Source: a virus
Direction: 5' to 3' (one strand)
Length of the DNA: 64,000 nt
Virus record (IMG/VR): IMGVR_UViG_3300037104_000911
Span: 1 to 64,000 of that record
The notes below the pieces were generated by a model. The model saw only the letters and a program-made list of their open reading frames with translations. It ran no database searches and was not told where the DNA came from. Position numbers and translations under genes: made by a program. Shown one piece after another: positions 8,791 to 17,661 of the stretch. Numbering within the stretch: the stretch's first letter is position 1; every line of letters begins with the position of its first letter.

Positions 8791-11121
8791 TTATCCAACA
8801 ATCACGACTTTAATTGGAATTAGATTTGAAAGTAACCATAGTTTTATATGCGATGCATCAATAATTTCTACTTCTATATTTGTTGAATCAGACAATACAA
8901 CCTTTTTTGTAACATTATTATAACAAGTTACTACTACATCTTCTGATTTAATATCAGAAATATTAATAGAAGCAAAATATGGTAATGGGGGAGAACTTCC
9001 AGAGTTTAAAGGTATATATTGGAAAGTATTATTTGTAGAGTTTATTAAAACAACTAAATTAATTGTATTTGTTGAAACCCAAATTTGAAGGGTAGTAGGA
9101 TTTAGAAGAATTATTTTTTCTGGTATAACATGATAATTAGAGTCATAATTATAAAAACACGTAACTAGAGCTGTTGAATCTATAGAACCAATATCAATAT
9201 TTTTATAATAACTATTTCCTGAGTGAACCCAGTCTCCTGTATTTATTTTTGTAATAAAATTAGCAACAATTATTAAAATTTTTAATGATAAAATATTTGT
9301 TGTCATCCAAATTCTAATTGTATGTATTCCTGTAATTTCAATTTCATATGGAATTATTTTTCTATTTGTTGTTTTATCATAACATGTTAAAATTGCTGAT
9401 GTTGAATCAATAGTTCCTAAATCTATTTCAGCATAATCCAAATCAACATAGTATAATCCATTTGATAAAACCCAATCAGAAACAGATATATTTTTAATAA
9501 GATCTGTATCACTAACTGTAACTTTTATTACAGAAGTTGAATCAGTATTTATTTGTAAAAATGCTTCGTTGGTATTATATAATAATTCAGAAGTTGGTTC
9601 AAATTCTTCATCATTATCATAAAAACAATTCATAATTACATTTAAATTAGCAAAATATGAAAGATCAATATCTAACAAACTTCCTTCACCACTAAGAGAT
9701 AAATCATCATCAGTTATAATTTTTGTAACTTTATTGGTAGAACCAGATCCACCAGATCCAACACCAGATGAGTTTGATAATTCTCTCCATACTTCACCAT
9801 CGAATATTAAAGTTAAAATTTGTCCAGGTTTCCCTGTTAAATCATTACCGGAAGATAAATTAATATTAATATTATTTCTAATAGTTGTTACACTATTTAT
9901 AAAAATAATATATCTAATATCATCTTTTAGTCCACCAGAAAAGTTAAAAATTGTTCCACCAGCATTTGAAGTAAACCAAGTTCTATATGGTGCTAAATTT
10001 ACTGAAGTTGCATAATCTGCAAACTGTCCAATTGTTCTTGTAGACCCAGAGGTAGATTGAGATAATACATAACCTGTTCCAAAAATATCTGTAGCTACTT
10101 GCTTAATATTATTTGTATTTACTGGAATTTGTGATATATCTTGTTTAACTCCAGATCCAAGACCACTAACTAATACGACACAGGTTGAAGTTCCTCCTGA
10201 AACACAAACTCCAATCATTTGAGAATTAGTAGGTTCTACATTTGTTATGGTTCCCTCTTCAGAACCTGATAAATATACTTCATCTCCAACTACTATAGTT
10301 TTTCCAGATTCAATATTTATAGTGCATAAACCACTTATTTCAATTTTATTAGTTGAATATACAAAACATTGAGCATAAGTATTTACAGAAGAAGAAATAG
10401 CAGGATGAACCTTTTCATCACTTTCAAAATAAGCTAACTGTCCTATAGTACACGGAGAAGTATCATATGTATATTTAAGATCTGTTAATCTTCTAAATTC
10501 AGTATCTGTACCATAATATATTTCATTATCATCTAATGTATAAATAATTCTTCCTTTATCTGAAGATTGAAAAATTGGAAGGGTATTTTCTAAACCAATA
10601 TAAAATTTAGTATATTTTCTTTCTACTATTGGGTTGTCAGGATCATAATTATAAACTGAATCTACTTCAAAAATTACACCATTGAATGTAACTTTTACAA
10701 CTTTTAATAATAAAAAGTCTCCACTAGAAATAAAAGATCTTTGATCTGGTTGATCTGGTTTTAATATTCTAATTGATGCTTGAGGGGCAGGTTTAGACTT
10801 AACATAGTTATATTCTAAAACAATGTAATAATATCCTGCTACATTGAAAGGAGCAACATTATCAACATAAAAATCTGAATTTGACATATCAACTAAAAAA
10901 TCAGAATCAAATTTTATAATAACATCATCTTTATAACATTGACCAGGTCCGACTATAACAGTTGTAGCGCTAGTAGAATCCAAAGTTACATCAATAGCTG
11001 AAGGACTATGAAGACAATTTTCTCCTTGAGTTACCATTCTGGTTAACTTATTGATAATATTAGAATTATATGAGCTGAATGGATCGACACATCTTTGCTG
11101 GGTTGGAATTATATTAGTCAT
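8791..11121 (-). CDS. Large virion protein, probable fibre or baseplate component
   Basis: 776 aa and largely beta-rich. Residues 1-330 look like a baseplate/fibre attachment region. The C-terminal ~300 residues contain repeated domains of about 75 residues sharing DWV..G.YY, ID..S..VTCY/F and I.IW...N...L.VLI patterns (about residues 470-776, three to four copies). No GYSG tract is present. The start overlaps the stop of the endonuclease gene at 11118 by four bases. Structural assignment rests on size, composition and position; no named family is recognised. Confidence 0.65.
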   Translation of the reverse strand: MTNIIPTQQRCVDPFSSYNSNIINKLTRMVTQGENCLHSPSAIDVTLDSTSATTVIVGPGQCYKDDVIIKFDSDFLVDMSNSDFYVDNVAPFNVAGYYYIVLEYNYVKSKPAPQASIRILKPDQPDQRSFISSGDFLLLKVVKVTFNGVIFEVDSVYNYDPDNPIVERKYTKFYIGLENTLPIFQSSDKGRIIYTLDDNEIYYGTDTEFRRLTDLKYTYDTSPCTIGQLAYFESDEKVHPAISSSVNTYAQCFVYSTNKIEISGLCTINIESGKTIVVGDEVYLSGSEEGTITNVEPTNSQMIGVCVSGGTSTCVVLVSGLGSGVKQDISQIPVNTNNIKQVATDIFGTGYVLSQSTSGSTRTIGQFADYATSVNLAPYRTWFTSNAGGTIFNFSGGLKDDIRYIIFINSVTTIRNNININLSSGNDLTGKPGQILTLIFDGEVWRELSNSSGVGSGGSGSTNKVTKIITDDDLSLSGEGSLLDIDLSYFANLNVIMNCFYDNDEEFEPTSELLYNTNEAFLQINTDSTSVIKVTVSDTDLIKNISVSDWVLSNGLYYVDLDYAEIDLGTIDSTSAILTCYDKTTNRKIIPYEIEITGIHTIRIWMTTNILSLKILIIVANFITKINTGDWVHSGNSYYKNIDIGSIDSTALVTCFYNYDSNYHVIPEKIILLNPTTLQIWVSTNTINLVVLINSTNNTFQYIPLNSGSSPPLPYFASINISDIKSEDVVVTCYNNVTKKVVLSDSTNIEVEIIDASHIKLWLLSNLIPIKVVIVG

Positions 11122-12026
11122 TTTTTAATCTCCTTACAGATTAATTCTATGTCATTTTTTAGTTGATCTAGAGTTGGAATAATATCTTTATTTAAAGTTC
11201 CCCTATATCTTATAAATTTCCAACCCCATTCTTCAAGTTCTCTTTGTCTTTTTTCATCATATTCAAAATCTTGATGCCAATACGCTCCATCATACTCAAT
11301 TATAAGTCTAAGTGATGGAACTACAATATCTAGATTATAATTTAAAAAAGGAATATTTAAACGAGCATCTTGGTATAAACTACTAACCATTTCAAATAAT
11401 TTTTTTTGAGGTTTTGATATATTCTTAATAAAAGAGTTTAAATATGCAGCTCCACCATTTAACATCATTTGTTTATTTGCTTCTCTAGCTTTAGGAACAA
11501 TTACTTTTTGAAAATAGTCACTTCTCCAAAAACAATCTGGATTTTTCCATAGTTCTTTCATAATAAGACTTTTTTTAAGCTTATATTCTTCATTAAATGG
11601 ACCATTAGGATCTTTCCATACTTCTTTCATTTTTTCTGCTTTTCTTTTCTGAACTTTTGGTTCATTCATTATATATTTTGGATCTTTCCACTGTTTCTTT
11701 TTTGTTTCTGACATTTTATTTCTAGCTTCTTTTGAAACTATTCTATTTTTATTACTTTCTATTCTAATTTCTATAATTTCTGGATCAAGATTATAACATT
11801 TATGAGAACAATATGTAAGATATCCTTCTTTTAAATTTACATATGTTGTCATATTTTTACAACCTTCTATTTTACAAATCCCTTCATTTTCAACTTTAAT
11901 AAACTTATCGTAATAATCTTTGGTTCCAGATATAAAATGACTTTTTTTATTACATGGTTGAGCTAAGTGTTGAGCTAAAGCTCTCAAACTTTTAACTTCT
12001 TTTCCACATATTTTACATTTTTCCAT
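11118..12026 (-). CDS. Free-standing homing endonuclease, Vsr-like (EDxHD type)
   Basis: 302 aa. The N-terminus carries a zinc finger (CKICGKEVKSLRALAQHL) and a second Cys/His cluster (CKIEGC...CSHKC). The middle has repeated KKQWKDP/KEVWKDP DNA-binding segments. The C-terminal 90 residues form a Vsr-like nuclease: LDIVVPSLRLIIEYDGAYWHQ, then R..ELEEWGWKFIRYRG. Known relatives are intron-borne or free-standing phage endonucleases. It overlaps the downstream fibre gene by four bases and probably came in as a mobile gene. Confidence 0.8.
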   Translation of the reverse strand: MEKCKICGKEVKSLRALAQHLAQPCNKKSHFISGTKDYYDKFIKVENEGICKIEGCKNMTTYVNLKEGYLTYCSHKCYNLDPEIIEIRIESNKNRIVSKEARNKMSETKKKQWKDPKYIMNEPKVQKRKAEKMKEVWKDPNGPFNEEYKLKKSLIMKELWKNPDCFWRSDYFQKVIVPKAREANKQMMLNGGAAYLNSFIKNISKPQKKLFEMVSSLYQDARLNIPFLNYNLDIVVPSLRLIIEYDGAYWHQDFEYDEKRQRELEEWGWKFIRYRGTLNKDIIPTLDQLKNDIELICKEIKK

Positions 12027-12063
12027 GAGATCCTTGTCTTTCTTTGTGTATTATCTCTACTTT

Positions 12064-12093
12064 ATATTTTTAGTTTGTTCTATAATTCTGAAT
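12064..12093 (-). promoter_or_regulatory. AGAACA-type promoter-like motif
   Basis: Minus-strand TATAGAACAAACTAAAAATA followed by TAAAG lies about 45 bases upstream of the endonuclease start at 12026. Confidence 0.45.
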
Positions 12094-12118
12094 GAGTTAG
12101 AACGAAATTTTTGACGTA

Positions 12119-12152
12119 AAAAATGGGAGCATAGAGGAATATCTATGCTCCC
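12119..12152 (-). terminator. Rho-independent terminator
   Basis: An 11-bp stem (GGGAGCATAGA/TCTATGCTCCC, 12125-12152) followed on the minus strand by ATTTTTTACG. It ends the transcript of the endonuclease gene at 12201-12899 and insulates the fibre operon. Confidence 0.85.
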
Positions 12153-12200
12153 GTAAGTTTTTCAGTAATTGGGATCATTAAGTATAAAATGAATTAATAT

Positions 12201-12899
12201 TTATAATTTGTTCTTTGTTTTAGATCTAATCAGTCCATGTTTAATCAATTCAAATTTTAAATCTTCAACAGTAGGCATTTTTGAATCTATATTTATTATT
12301 TTCCAACCTTCTTGATTTAAATTATTAATTCTTACATGATTTGAAACTCCCAACATATTATTATGCCAAAAAGCATTTGGAAACTCAAGAATAACCTTAT
12401 ATTCATGTATTACAATATCTGTTATATATTTGAAATCTACTACTCCAGTTTGGGTGAGTTTTTCTATAAAAAAATTATTTCTAACATCTAGAAATTCTGA
12501 AACTAAATAGTTTAATAAAACTAATTTACTTTTTGAAATTAAATTTTTGGGATCATCATATTCTAATTTTTTTATTTGTTTAAGAGAAGAAGGAATATTT
12601 ATTTTTTTTACAAATGATAAGTCCAACTCTTCAAATTTTTTTCTATTGATAATTGGAGTTTTTTCAATTTGTGTTAAAATAGATTCTGGTTCTTCATCTG
12701 TAATAACATCTTCCTTCTTAGTAAATAGTTCTGTTTTTGAATATTTTGTTCTTACTTTTGATTCTTCACTTACTAATTTAGCATTTGGATATTTAGCTCT
12801 ATAAATTTCAATTGTCATATTATGAGCTTTTTGAAGATGTTGCATAGTTACTTTTCCAAACTCTCTTTTACATTCCATACATATTAGTTTTTCAGACAT
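12201..12899 (-). CDS. Homing endonuclease, MucR-like zinc finger plus Vsr-like nuclease
   Basis: About 232 aa from the ATG at 12897-12899, chosen because GGGTGGTGG lies just before it; a start six codons upstream (12917) is possible. The N-terminus (LICMECKREFGKVTMQHLQKAH) is a Ros/MucR-type zinc finger. The C-terminus has the EDxHD nuclease pattern (YITDIVIHEYKVILEFPNAFWH, then LNQEGWKIINID). The middle is a low-complexity linker. It is monocistronic between a divergent promoter region and a terminator, consistent with a free-standing mobile endonuclease. Confidence 0.75.
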   Translation of the reverse strand: MSEKLICMECKREFGKVTMQHLQKAHNMTIEIYRAKYPNAKLVSEESKVRTKYSKTELFTKKEDVITDEEPESILTQIEKTPIINRKKFEELDLSFVKKINIPSSLKQIKKLEYDDPKNLISKSKLVLLNYLVSEFLDVRNNFFIEKLTQTGVVDFKYITDIVIHEYKVILEFPNAFWHNNMLGVSNHVRINNLNQEGWKIINIDSKMPTVEDLKFELIKHGLIRSKTKNKL

Positions 12900-12933
12900 A
12901 ATCCACCACCCTTTCATTATTAGTTGAAAATAA

Positions 12934-12954
12934 TTTTACTATATATATTAATTA
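12934..12954 (+). promoter_or_regulatory. Plus-strand promoter-like motif TTTACTATATATATTAA
   Basis: This element recurs almost exactly at 30452, 33141 and 33430, and in weaker form at 29897 and 57415, each time just upstream of a plus-strand unit. Here it precedes the gene at 13030 and the NADAR, ligase and RtcB genes. Confidence 0.6.
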
Positions 12955-12964
12955 GTGAGATAAT

Positions 12965-12994
12965 AAATTTATAATTTGTTCTTTATAAAAATTA
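12965..12994 (-). promoter_or_regulatory. AGAACA-type promoter-like motif, divergent
   Basis: Minus-strand TATAAAGAACAAATTATAAA reads toward the endonuclease at 12899. A near copy sits inside the end of that gene at 12209-12214, so one may be a duplicate. Confidence 0.5.
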
Positions 12995-13029
12995 AAACTA
13001 TAAAATCTTTTTTTAAAAAGGAGAAAAAA

Positions 13030-13257
13030 ATGAGAGAATTTGGAAAAGTTAAAGAATTTTTTGCTTCAATGGTGGAAAAATTTAAGACAAAACGACAAGC
13101 TTCTAAGTACTTAAACAAATATGGAACCGAGTGGAATAAAGAACATGAGATAGATCCTAAAACAGTAGGAAAAAGAGTAGATAAAATAGTTATCAATACT
13201 CCAAGATCACATAAAAATAAAAACAAGAAAAAACTTCAAAGTAAAAAAAGGAAATAA
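13030..13257 (+). CDS. Small basic hypothetical protein, 75 aa
   Basis: ATG at 13030 follows AAAAAGGAG; upstream in-frame starts lack a ribosome-binding site. The product is Lys-rich, with a predicted helical N-terminal half (MREFGKVKEFFASMVEKF), a TVGKRVDKIVINTP segment and a polybasic tail. It could bind nucleic acid, but no family is recognised. It is the first gene after the plus-strand promoter motif, three bases before the NADAR gene. Confidence 0.65.
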   Translation: MREFGKVKEFFASMVEKFKTKRQASKYLNKYGTEWNKEHEIDPKTVGKRVDKIVINTPRSHKNKNKKKLQSKKRK

Positions 13258-13260
13258 AAA

Positions 13261-13740
13261 ATGCAATTTTCTAAGCAGACAAAATCTTTTTCAGGAAAAT
13301 TAGATTTCCTGAGTAATTTTTATTTGATTGATATTTTTTACAATGGAATAAAATATCCATCTGTAGAAAATGCCTATCAAAGTGCAAAATCATTTGATCC
13401 TACACACAAATTTAGAGCAGCAAATTGTTCGCCTGGTGCTTCCAAAAGATTAGGAAAACAATCTAAAATCAGAGAAGATTGGGAAACTGTTAAAGTAGGG
13501 ATTATGGAAGAACTACTAAGACAAAAATTCCAAAATAAAAACCTTCAACAAAAACTTCTTGAAGTAAAAGATGATATTGTTGAAGGTAATTATTGGCATG
13601 ATAACTTTTGGGGAGATTGTTATTGTGATAGCTGTAAAAAAATCAAAGGAAAGAATATATTGGGAAATCTTTTAATGAAAATACGAGGAGAACTAACTTC
13701 TAAGAAGCTGTTACAGATAATAATAGACCAAGTACTTTAA
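13261..13740 (+). CDS. NADAR-family N-glycosidase (YbiA-like)
   Basis: 159 aa. It matches the NADAR pattern: DFLSNFY near residue 15, GIKYPSVENAYQSAKS (about 37-52), KRLGKQSKIREDW, MEELLRQKF and a C-terminal WGD...GKNILGNLLMKIRGEL. Family members act on ADP-ribose or riboflavin-pathway glycosidic bonds, and some remove ADP-ribose from guanine in nucleic acids. Here it sits beside RNA-repair genes and 18 kb from a macrodomain, so a role in reversing ADP-ribosylation is a reasonable inference. The insertion CYCDSCKK within the C-terminal half is unusual. Confidence 0.85.
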   Translation: MQFSKQTKSFSGKLDFLSNFYLIDIFYNGIKYPSVENAYQSAKSFDPTHKFRAANCSPGASKRLGKQSKIREDWETVKVGIMEELLRQKFQNKNLQQKLLEVKDDIVEGNYWHDNFWGDCYCDSCKKIKGKNILGNLLMKIRGELTSKKLLQIIIDQVL

Positions 13741-13795
13741 GAACAATAGTTGTTTCAGTGAAAAATTATAAAGATATAGTTGAGAGGTGAATTAA

Positions 13796-14794
13796 ATGCT
13801 GGCATCAATTCAAAAAGTTCTGAAGGTTGACCCCATTGAGGGTGCTGATAAAATAGAAAAAATAAAAGTTCTTGGGTGGGAACTTGTAGCGGCAAAAGGA
13901 GAATTCAAAGAAGGGGATATTTGTGTTTATATTGAAATAGATACAGTAGTTCCTGATAAACCAGCTTTCGAATTTTTAAGAAAACATAATTTTAGAATTA
14001 AAACAATTAAACTTAAAGGTCAAATCTCTCAAGGAATTGCATTACCATTTGATCTGAAATATATTCCTTTTAAAGATTACAAAATAGGAGATGATGTTTC
14101 TGAGTTAATTGGAGTTGAAAAATATGAAAAACCAATTCCTCTTGGTATGGGTGGAAAAATCAGACGAGCAGGATTGCCCTTTGGAATTCCAATTACAGAT
14201 GAAACTAGGGTTCAATCAATTCCTGATATTATAAATGAACTGTATGGAGTTGAGGTTTATTTTACAACCAAATGTGATGGAACTTCAGCTACTTATGCAA
14301 TAAAAAATGAAGATTATCATGTATGTTCTAGAAACAATAGTTATTTTAAAGATGAAAAAAATGTTTACTGGAAAATATCTGATAAGTATCAAATTGAAGA
14401 GCAGGTTAAATCTTCAAAGAAAAATATTGCAATAAGAGGAGAAATTTGTGGACCAGGAATTCAAAATAACAAACTCAAATTAAAAGATCATGATTTATTT
14501 GTGTTTGATGTTTTAGATCTTGATAGTTATGAATATTATAATTATCCCGAGATTCTACAAATTTGTCATCTTATGGGATTAAATATGGTTCCTTTAGATC
14601 ATATAATAACTGAATTTAAATATACTTTAGAAGAGTTATTAGTTTTAGCTAAAGGACTATATAAAGGAACTACTAATAGAAGAGAAGGTATTGTTGGTAG
14701 ACCTGTTTCTAAAAAAATGATTTCTGCTTCAAATAAAGGAAGAATGTCATTTAAGGTTCTTAATAATGATTATCTACTAAAAGACGAGGAATAA
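13796..14794 (+). CDS. RNA ligase, Rnl5 (Deinococcus DraRnl)-like
   Basis: 332 aa. An N-terminal OB-like domain (residues 1-105) precedes an ATP-dependent ligase domain. Motif I is KCDGTSAT with the adenylated Lys at about 159. IRGEICGPG is motif III-like, HDLFVFDVLDL follows, REGIVGR is motif IV and SFKVLNNDYLL is motif V. An N-terminal OB domain followed by the nucleotidyltransferase is the DraRnl arrangement. It seals RNA 3'-OH/5'-PO4 breaks. Directly upstream of RtcB, it suggests a two-ligase RNA-repair unit, for instance against anticodon nucleases. Confidence 0.85.
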   Translation: MLASIQKVLKVDPIEGADKIEKIKVLGWELVAAKGEFKEGDICVYIEIDTVVPDKPAFEFLRKHNFRIKTIKLKGQISQGIALPFDLKYIPFKDYKIGDDVSELIGVEKYEKPIPLGMGGKIRRAGLPFGIPITDETRVQSIPDIINELYGVEVYFTTKCDGTSATYAIKNEDYHVCSRNNSYFKDEKNVYWKISDKYQIEEQVKSSKKNIAIRGEICGPGIQNNKLKLKDHDLFVFDVLDLDSYEYYNYPEILQICHLMGLNMVPLDHIITEFKYTLEELLVLAKGLYKGTTNRREGIVGRPVSKKMISASNKGRMSFKVLNNDYLLKDEE

Positions 14795-14796
14795 AT

Positions 14797-17062
14797 ATGT
14801 TTGAAACCACTGGTAAATATACAACCGCTAAAATCATGATTGATCAGGTAGATGAAAATTGCATAGGTCAAATCATCCAAATGATCAATCATGAAGCATT
14901 TACAAATCCAGTTTCAATTATGCCTGATTGTCATTCTGGAAAAGGATCTGTAATTGGATTTACTATGCCAATGGGAAATAAATTAGTGGCCAATGTTGTT
15001 GGTGTTGATATTTCCTGTGGTATGCTTTCTTGTAATGTTGGAAAAATAAATATCAACCATGAAGAACTTGATCAAAAAATTCGTGAAAGAATTCCTTTTG
15101 GAATTAATATTAATAAAAAAGGAAAGATACGATTAGATCAAGAGGTTCAAGAAATATGTAAAAGAGTTAATTGTGAGTTTGAATATGCTGTTAAAAGTTT
15201 AGGAACTTTAGGTGGTGGTAAATTGATTGCCTCCAGACCTTAATCTGAAATTCTCTCTGATTGACTTGGAAGTCCAGTCATGGATGACAGGGCGGAAGCT
15301 GTATTTAAAAAGATACTTGCACCGTGAGAGACTAAGCGAGAGAACACTTTTTTTAATAAAAAGTGATGCGATAGTCCGACCATAGTAGTAATGAGAACAA
15401 AATAAAAATACTATGGATTAAAAAAGTGAGGTGTATGTTTATTTGTTTGATTTGTTGGACTACATTTTCTACTTCAAGAAAATTAGCTTCTCATGTTAAA
15501 AATAATCACAAACTTTCTATAAGAGAATATAAGGAAAAATTTAATCTTTTATATTATTGTGAAGTTTGCGGAGAAGAAATATCCCACAATAAAACAAATT
15601 GTTGTAATCATTGTAGAGATAGAAATGGAGAAAATAATCCATTTTTTAATAAAACTTTTTCAAAAGACGCACTAGAAAGAATATCATCAAAAAATAGAAT
15701 AGCAACAACTGAAAAATGGAAAAATGAAGAATATAGATCTAATATAATTTCAAAAGTTTCTAAACCAAGACGAGAAGGATTTAAAGAAGAGCAATCTGCT
15801 CGAGTTATAAAATGGTATAAAGAAAATCCTGATCAAAGAGATATTAGATCTATAGCAATGAAAAATAGTTGGGAAAATGGATTAATAGTAAAAAATGAAT
15901 ATTCTTGTAACTCTAGTGTGATAGAAAAGAAATTATTTGAACAACTAAAACAAATAAATGAATCTTTTGAAGAAAAAGCTACATTGAAAATTAATAAAAA
16001 ATGGTTTTTCCCAGACATTATTGATAAAGAAAGAAAATTAATAATAGAATATTTTGGAGATTATTTTCACTGCAACCCGAAAATTTATAAAGAAGATTAT
16101 TACAATGAAAAAGTAAATAAAACTGCGAAAGAAATATGGGAAGCAGATAAAATAAGAATCGAAAAATTTCAAAATATTGGATATACTGTTATTGTTGTCT
16201 GGGCAGACGATTTTAAAGAAAATCCCACCATAATTATAAATCAAATCAAGTCACACCTCACTTAACATCGAATCATTTCATCGAAGTAGGTCGTTCACAA
16301 AATACAGATGATATTTGGATTACTGTTCATTCTGGATCTCGAAATCTTGGAAAAAGGGTTTGTGAATATTGGCAGGATAGAGCTTCTATAAAAGAATTTG
16401 GCGATCCTAAAGAAATAATAAAAGCTATTAAACAAATTCATCCAAAAAAAGAATGGAACATGCGAATCTTGAAATTTAAATCTGAGATGAAAAAAGTTAA
16501 AACTTCTGAGCTAGATTTTCTTGAAGGGAATGATGTAAAAGGTTATATGGATGACATGGAATTTTGTCAATCATATGCTTCAACTAATAGAAGAATCATT
16601 ATGGAGGAAATTCTTTTTATTTTAGGAAGTCCATCTATAAAAGATATGATTGAAACAATTCATAACTATATTGATTTGTCAGACAAAATCATAAGAAAAG
16701 GTGCTATTAGATCTTATATTGGAGAAAGAATGATTATTCCTTTCAACATGAGGGATGGGATTCTATTATGTGAAGGAAAATCAAATCCAGATTGGAATTT
16801 TTCAGCACCTCATGGAGCAGGAAGAGTTTATTCAAGAAGTAGAGCAAAACAAGAACTTGATTTAGAAAAATTTCAAGAAGATATGAATGGGATATTTTCA
16901 ACATCTGTTGGTAAAGGAACAATTGATGAATCTCCAGATGCCTATAAAGATTCAAAAATAATTGAAGAAGCAATTGAACCAACTGCAAAAATATTGGATA
17001 AAATAATTCCCATTCATAATATGAAAGATGTATCAGACGAAAAACCGTGGAAGAAAAAATAA
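14797..17062 (+). CDS. rtcB: RtcB RNA ligase, interrupted by a group I intron (exons 14797-15219 and 16271-17062)
   Basis: Joining 14797-15219 to 16271-17062 gives about 404 aa, close to E. coli RtcB. Exon 1 holds PDCHSGKGSVIG and GVDISCGM (metal-binding Asp and Cys) and ends in SLGTLGGG. Exon 2 resumes with NHFIEVG, then HSGSRNLG, APHGAGR with the guanylylated His, SRSRAKQEL and DESPDAYKD. The split falls inside the conserved GTLGGGNHF motif. RtcB joins 2',3'-cyclic phosphate to 5'-OH RNA ends using GTP and Mn2+. It follows the Rnl5-like ligase by two bases. Confidence 0.9.
15220..16270 (+). mobile_element. Group I intron in rtcB
   Basis: The 5' exon ends GGTGGT with U15219; an internal guide GCCTCC at 15229-15234 can pair with it, leaving the usual U-G wobble at the splice site. 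The intron ends in G16270. The core is visible: AGACTA at 15329-15334 pairs with TAGTC at 15372-15376 (P7), and a CACTTTTT/AAAAAGTG hairpin between them fits P8. GATAGTCCGAC matches the conserved group I P7/J8-7 end. It carries its own endonuclease ORF. Confidence 0.88.
15426..16265 (+). CDS. Intron-encoded homing endonuclease, Vsr-like
   Basis: 279 aa from a GTG at 15426; the ATG at 15435 behind GTGAGG is an equally good start. The N-terminal zinc finger (CLICWTTFSTSRKLASHVKNNH, MucR-like) is followed by a second Cys cluster (CEVCGEEIS...CCNHC), NUMOD-like repeats (GENNPFFNKTFS) and a C-terminal EDxHD-type nuclease (FPDIIDKERKLIIEYFGDYFH, then IGYTVIVVWADDF). It presumably cuts intron-less rtcB to spread the intron. 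The ORF stops five bases before the 3' splice site. Confidence 0.85.
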   Translation: MRCMFICLICWTTFSTSRKLASHVKNNHKLSIREYKEKFNLLYYCEVCGEEISHNKTNCCNHCRDRNGENNPFFNKTFSKDALERISSKNRIATTEKWKNEEYRSNIISKVSKPRREGFKEEQSARVIKWYKENPDQRDIRSIAMKNSWENGLIVKNEYSCNSSVIEKKLFEQLKQINESFEEKATLKINKKWFFPDIIDKERKLIIEYFGDYFHCNPKIYKEDYYNEKVNKTAKEIWEADKIRIEKFQNIGYTVIVVWADDFKENPTIIINQIKSHLT

Positions 17063-17258
17063 ATAAAATGGTTCCATCTAAATTTTAAAATAGAATGACG
17101 GGCATTATTCTTAATTTTATTTTTTAGAAATCATATTGTCATGTTCTTTGACAACCCGAATATTTAAGAAGTTATAATATATAAAATGACTATTTATAGT
17201 CTAATAGAAAGTAACCTTGTAGTAAAAGTAAAAGACATATGATGGAACCATTTTATTT
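17061..17258 (+). ncRNA. Candidate structured RNA closed by an 18-bp perfect inverted repeat
   Basis: Bases 17061-17078 and 17241-17258 are perfect reverse complements (core ATGGTTCCATC/GATGGAACCAT). Between them are possible CGGG/CCCG and GACTA/TAGTC pairings. It lies between rtcB and a small gene whose ribosome-binding site follows directly. The element holds no ORF of note. It may be a 5' leader structure or separate RNA; the function is unknown. Confidence 0.45.
17148..17178 (+). promoter_or_regulatory. Possible sigma70-like promoter
   Basis: TTGACA (17148-17153) and TATAAT (17173-17178) match both boxes perfectly, but the spacer is 19 bases, longer than the optimum. It would drive the small genes from 17281 onward. 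It lies inside the 18-bp inverted repeat pair. Confidence 0.45.
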
Positions 17259-17280
17259 TTAATAAAAAGGAGAGTAAAAA

Positions 17281-17457
17281 ATGACACAAAGAGAAATGTT
17301 TGAAAAAACATTTGAAAGACCAAAAAATTATTTTGCTTTATCATTTAGGGAACAGTGGGAAATTGATAAACAATTAGGAATTCTTGATTGGGACGGTAAA
17401 AGTTTATCAAAAGAGGATGATGAAAGGTTTTTAAATCATTATAATAAAAAGGTATAA
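17281..17457 (+). CDS. Small hypothetical protein, 58 aa
   Basis: ATG at 17281 follows AAAGGAGAG. The charged product (MTQREMFEKTFERPKNYFAL...) has no signal peptide or membrane segment and no recognised family. It is first of a run of closely spaced small genes (next start two bases after its stop). Confidence 0.6.
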   Translation: MTQREMFEKTFERPKNYFALSFREQWEIDKQLGILDWDGKSLSKEDDERFLNHYNKKV

Positions 17458-17459
17458 AA

Positions 17460-17630
17460 ATGAAAGCATCTGTTTATATTAAAGATGGAACTAAAGTTGT
17501 AAAGGAGTTTTCTGGAAATCCTGAATTATTTACTAAGTTAGTTTTTACCAGTGGAATTGAAATTCATACAGTTTATGATATAACTTTTTATCCACCTTAT
17601 GAAATCTCAAAAATTATTATTGAAAAATAA
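17460..17630 (+). CDS. Small hypothetical protein, 56 aa
   Basis: ATG at 17460 is two bases after the preceding stop; the stretch AAAAAGGTATAAAA serves as a weak ribosome-binding site. The product alternates hydrophobic residues (MKASVYIKDGTKVVKEF) as in a small beta-sheet protein. No family is recognised. Confidence 0.55.
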   Translation: MKASVYIKDGTKVVKEFSGNPELFTKLVFTSGIEIHTVYDITFYPPYEISKIIIEK

Positions 17631-17661
17631 ATACATCAAACTTTCAAAAAGGAGTTAACAA

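Noticed and set aside
12209-12214. AGAACA element inside the end of the 12201 gene as a promoter
   Set aside because: It is upstream of the terminator at 12119-12152, so a transcript from it would end at once; probably a duplicated relic.
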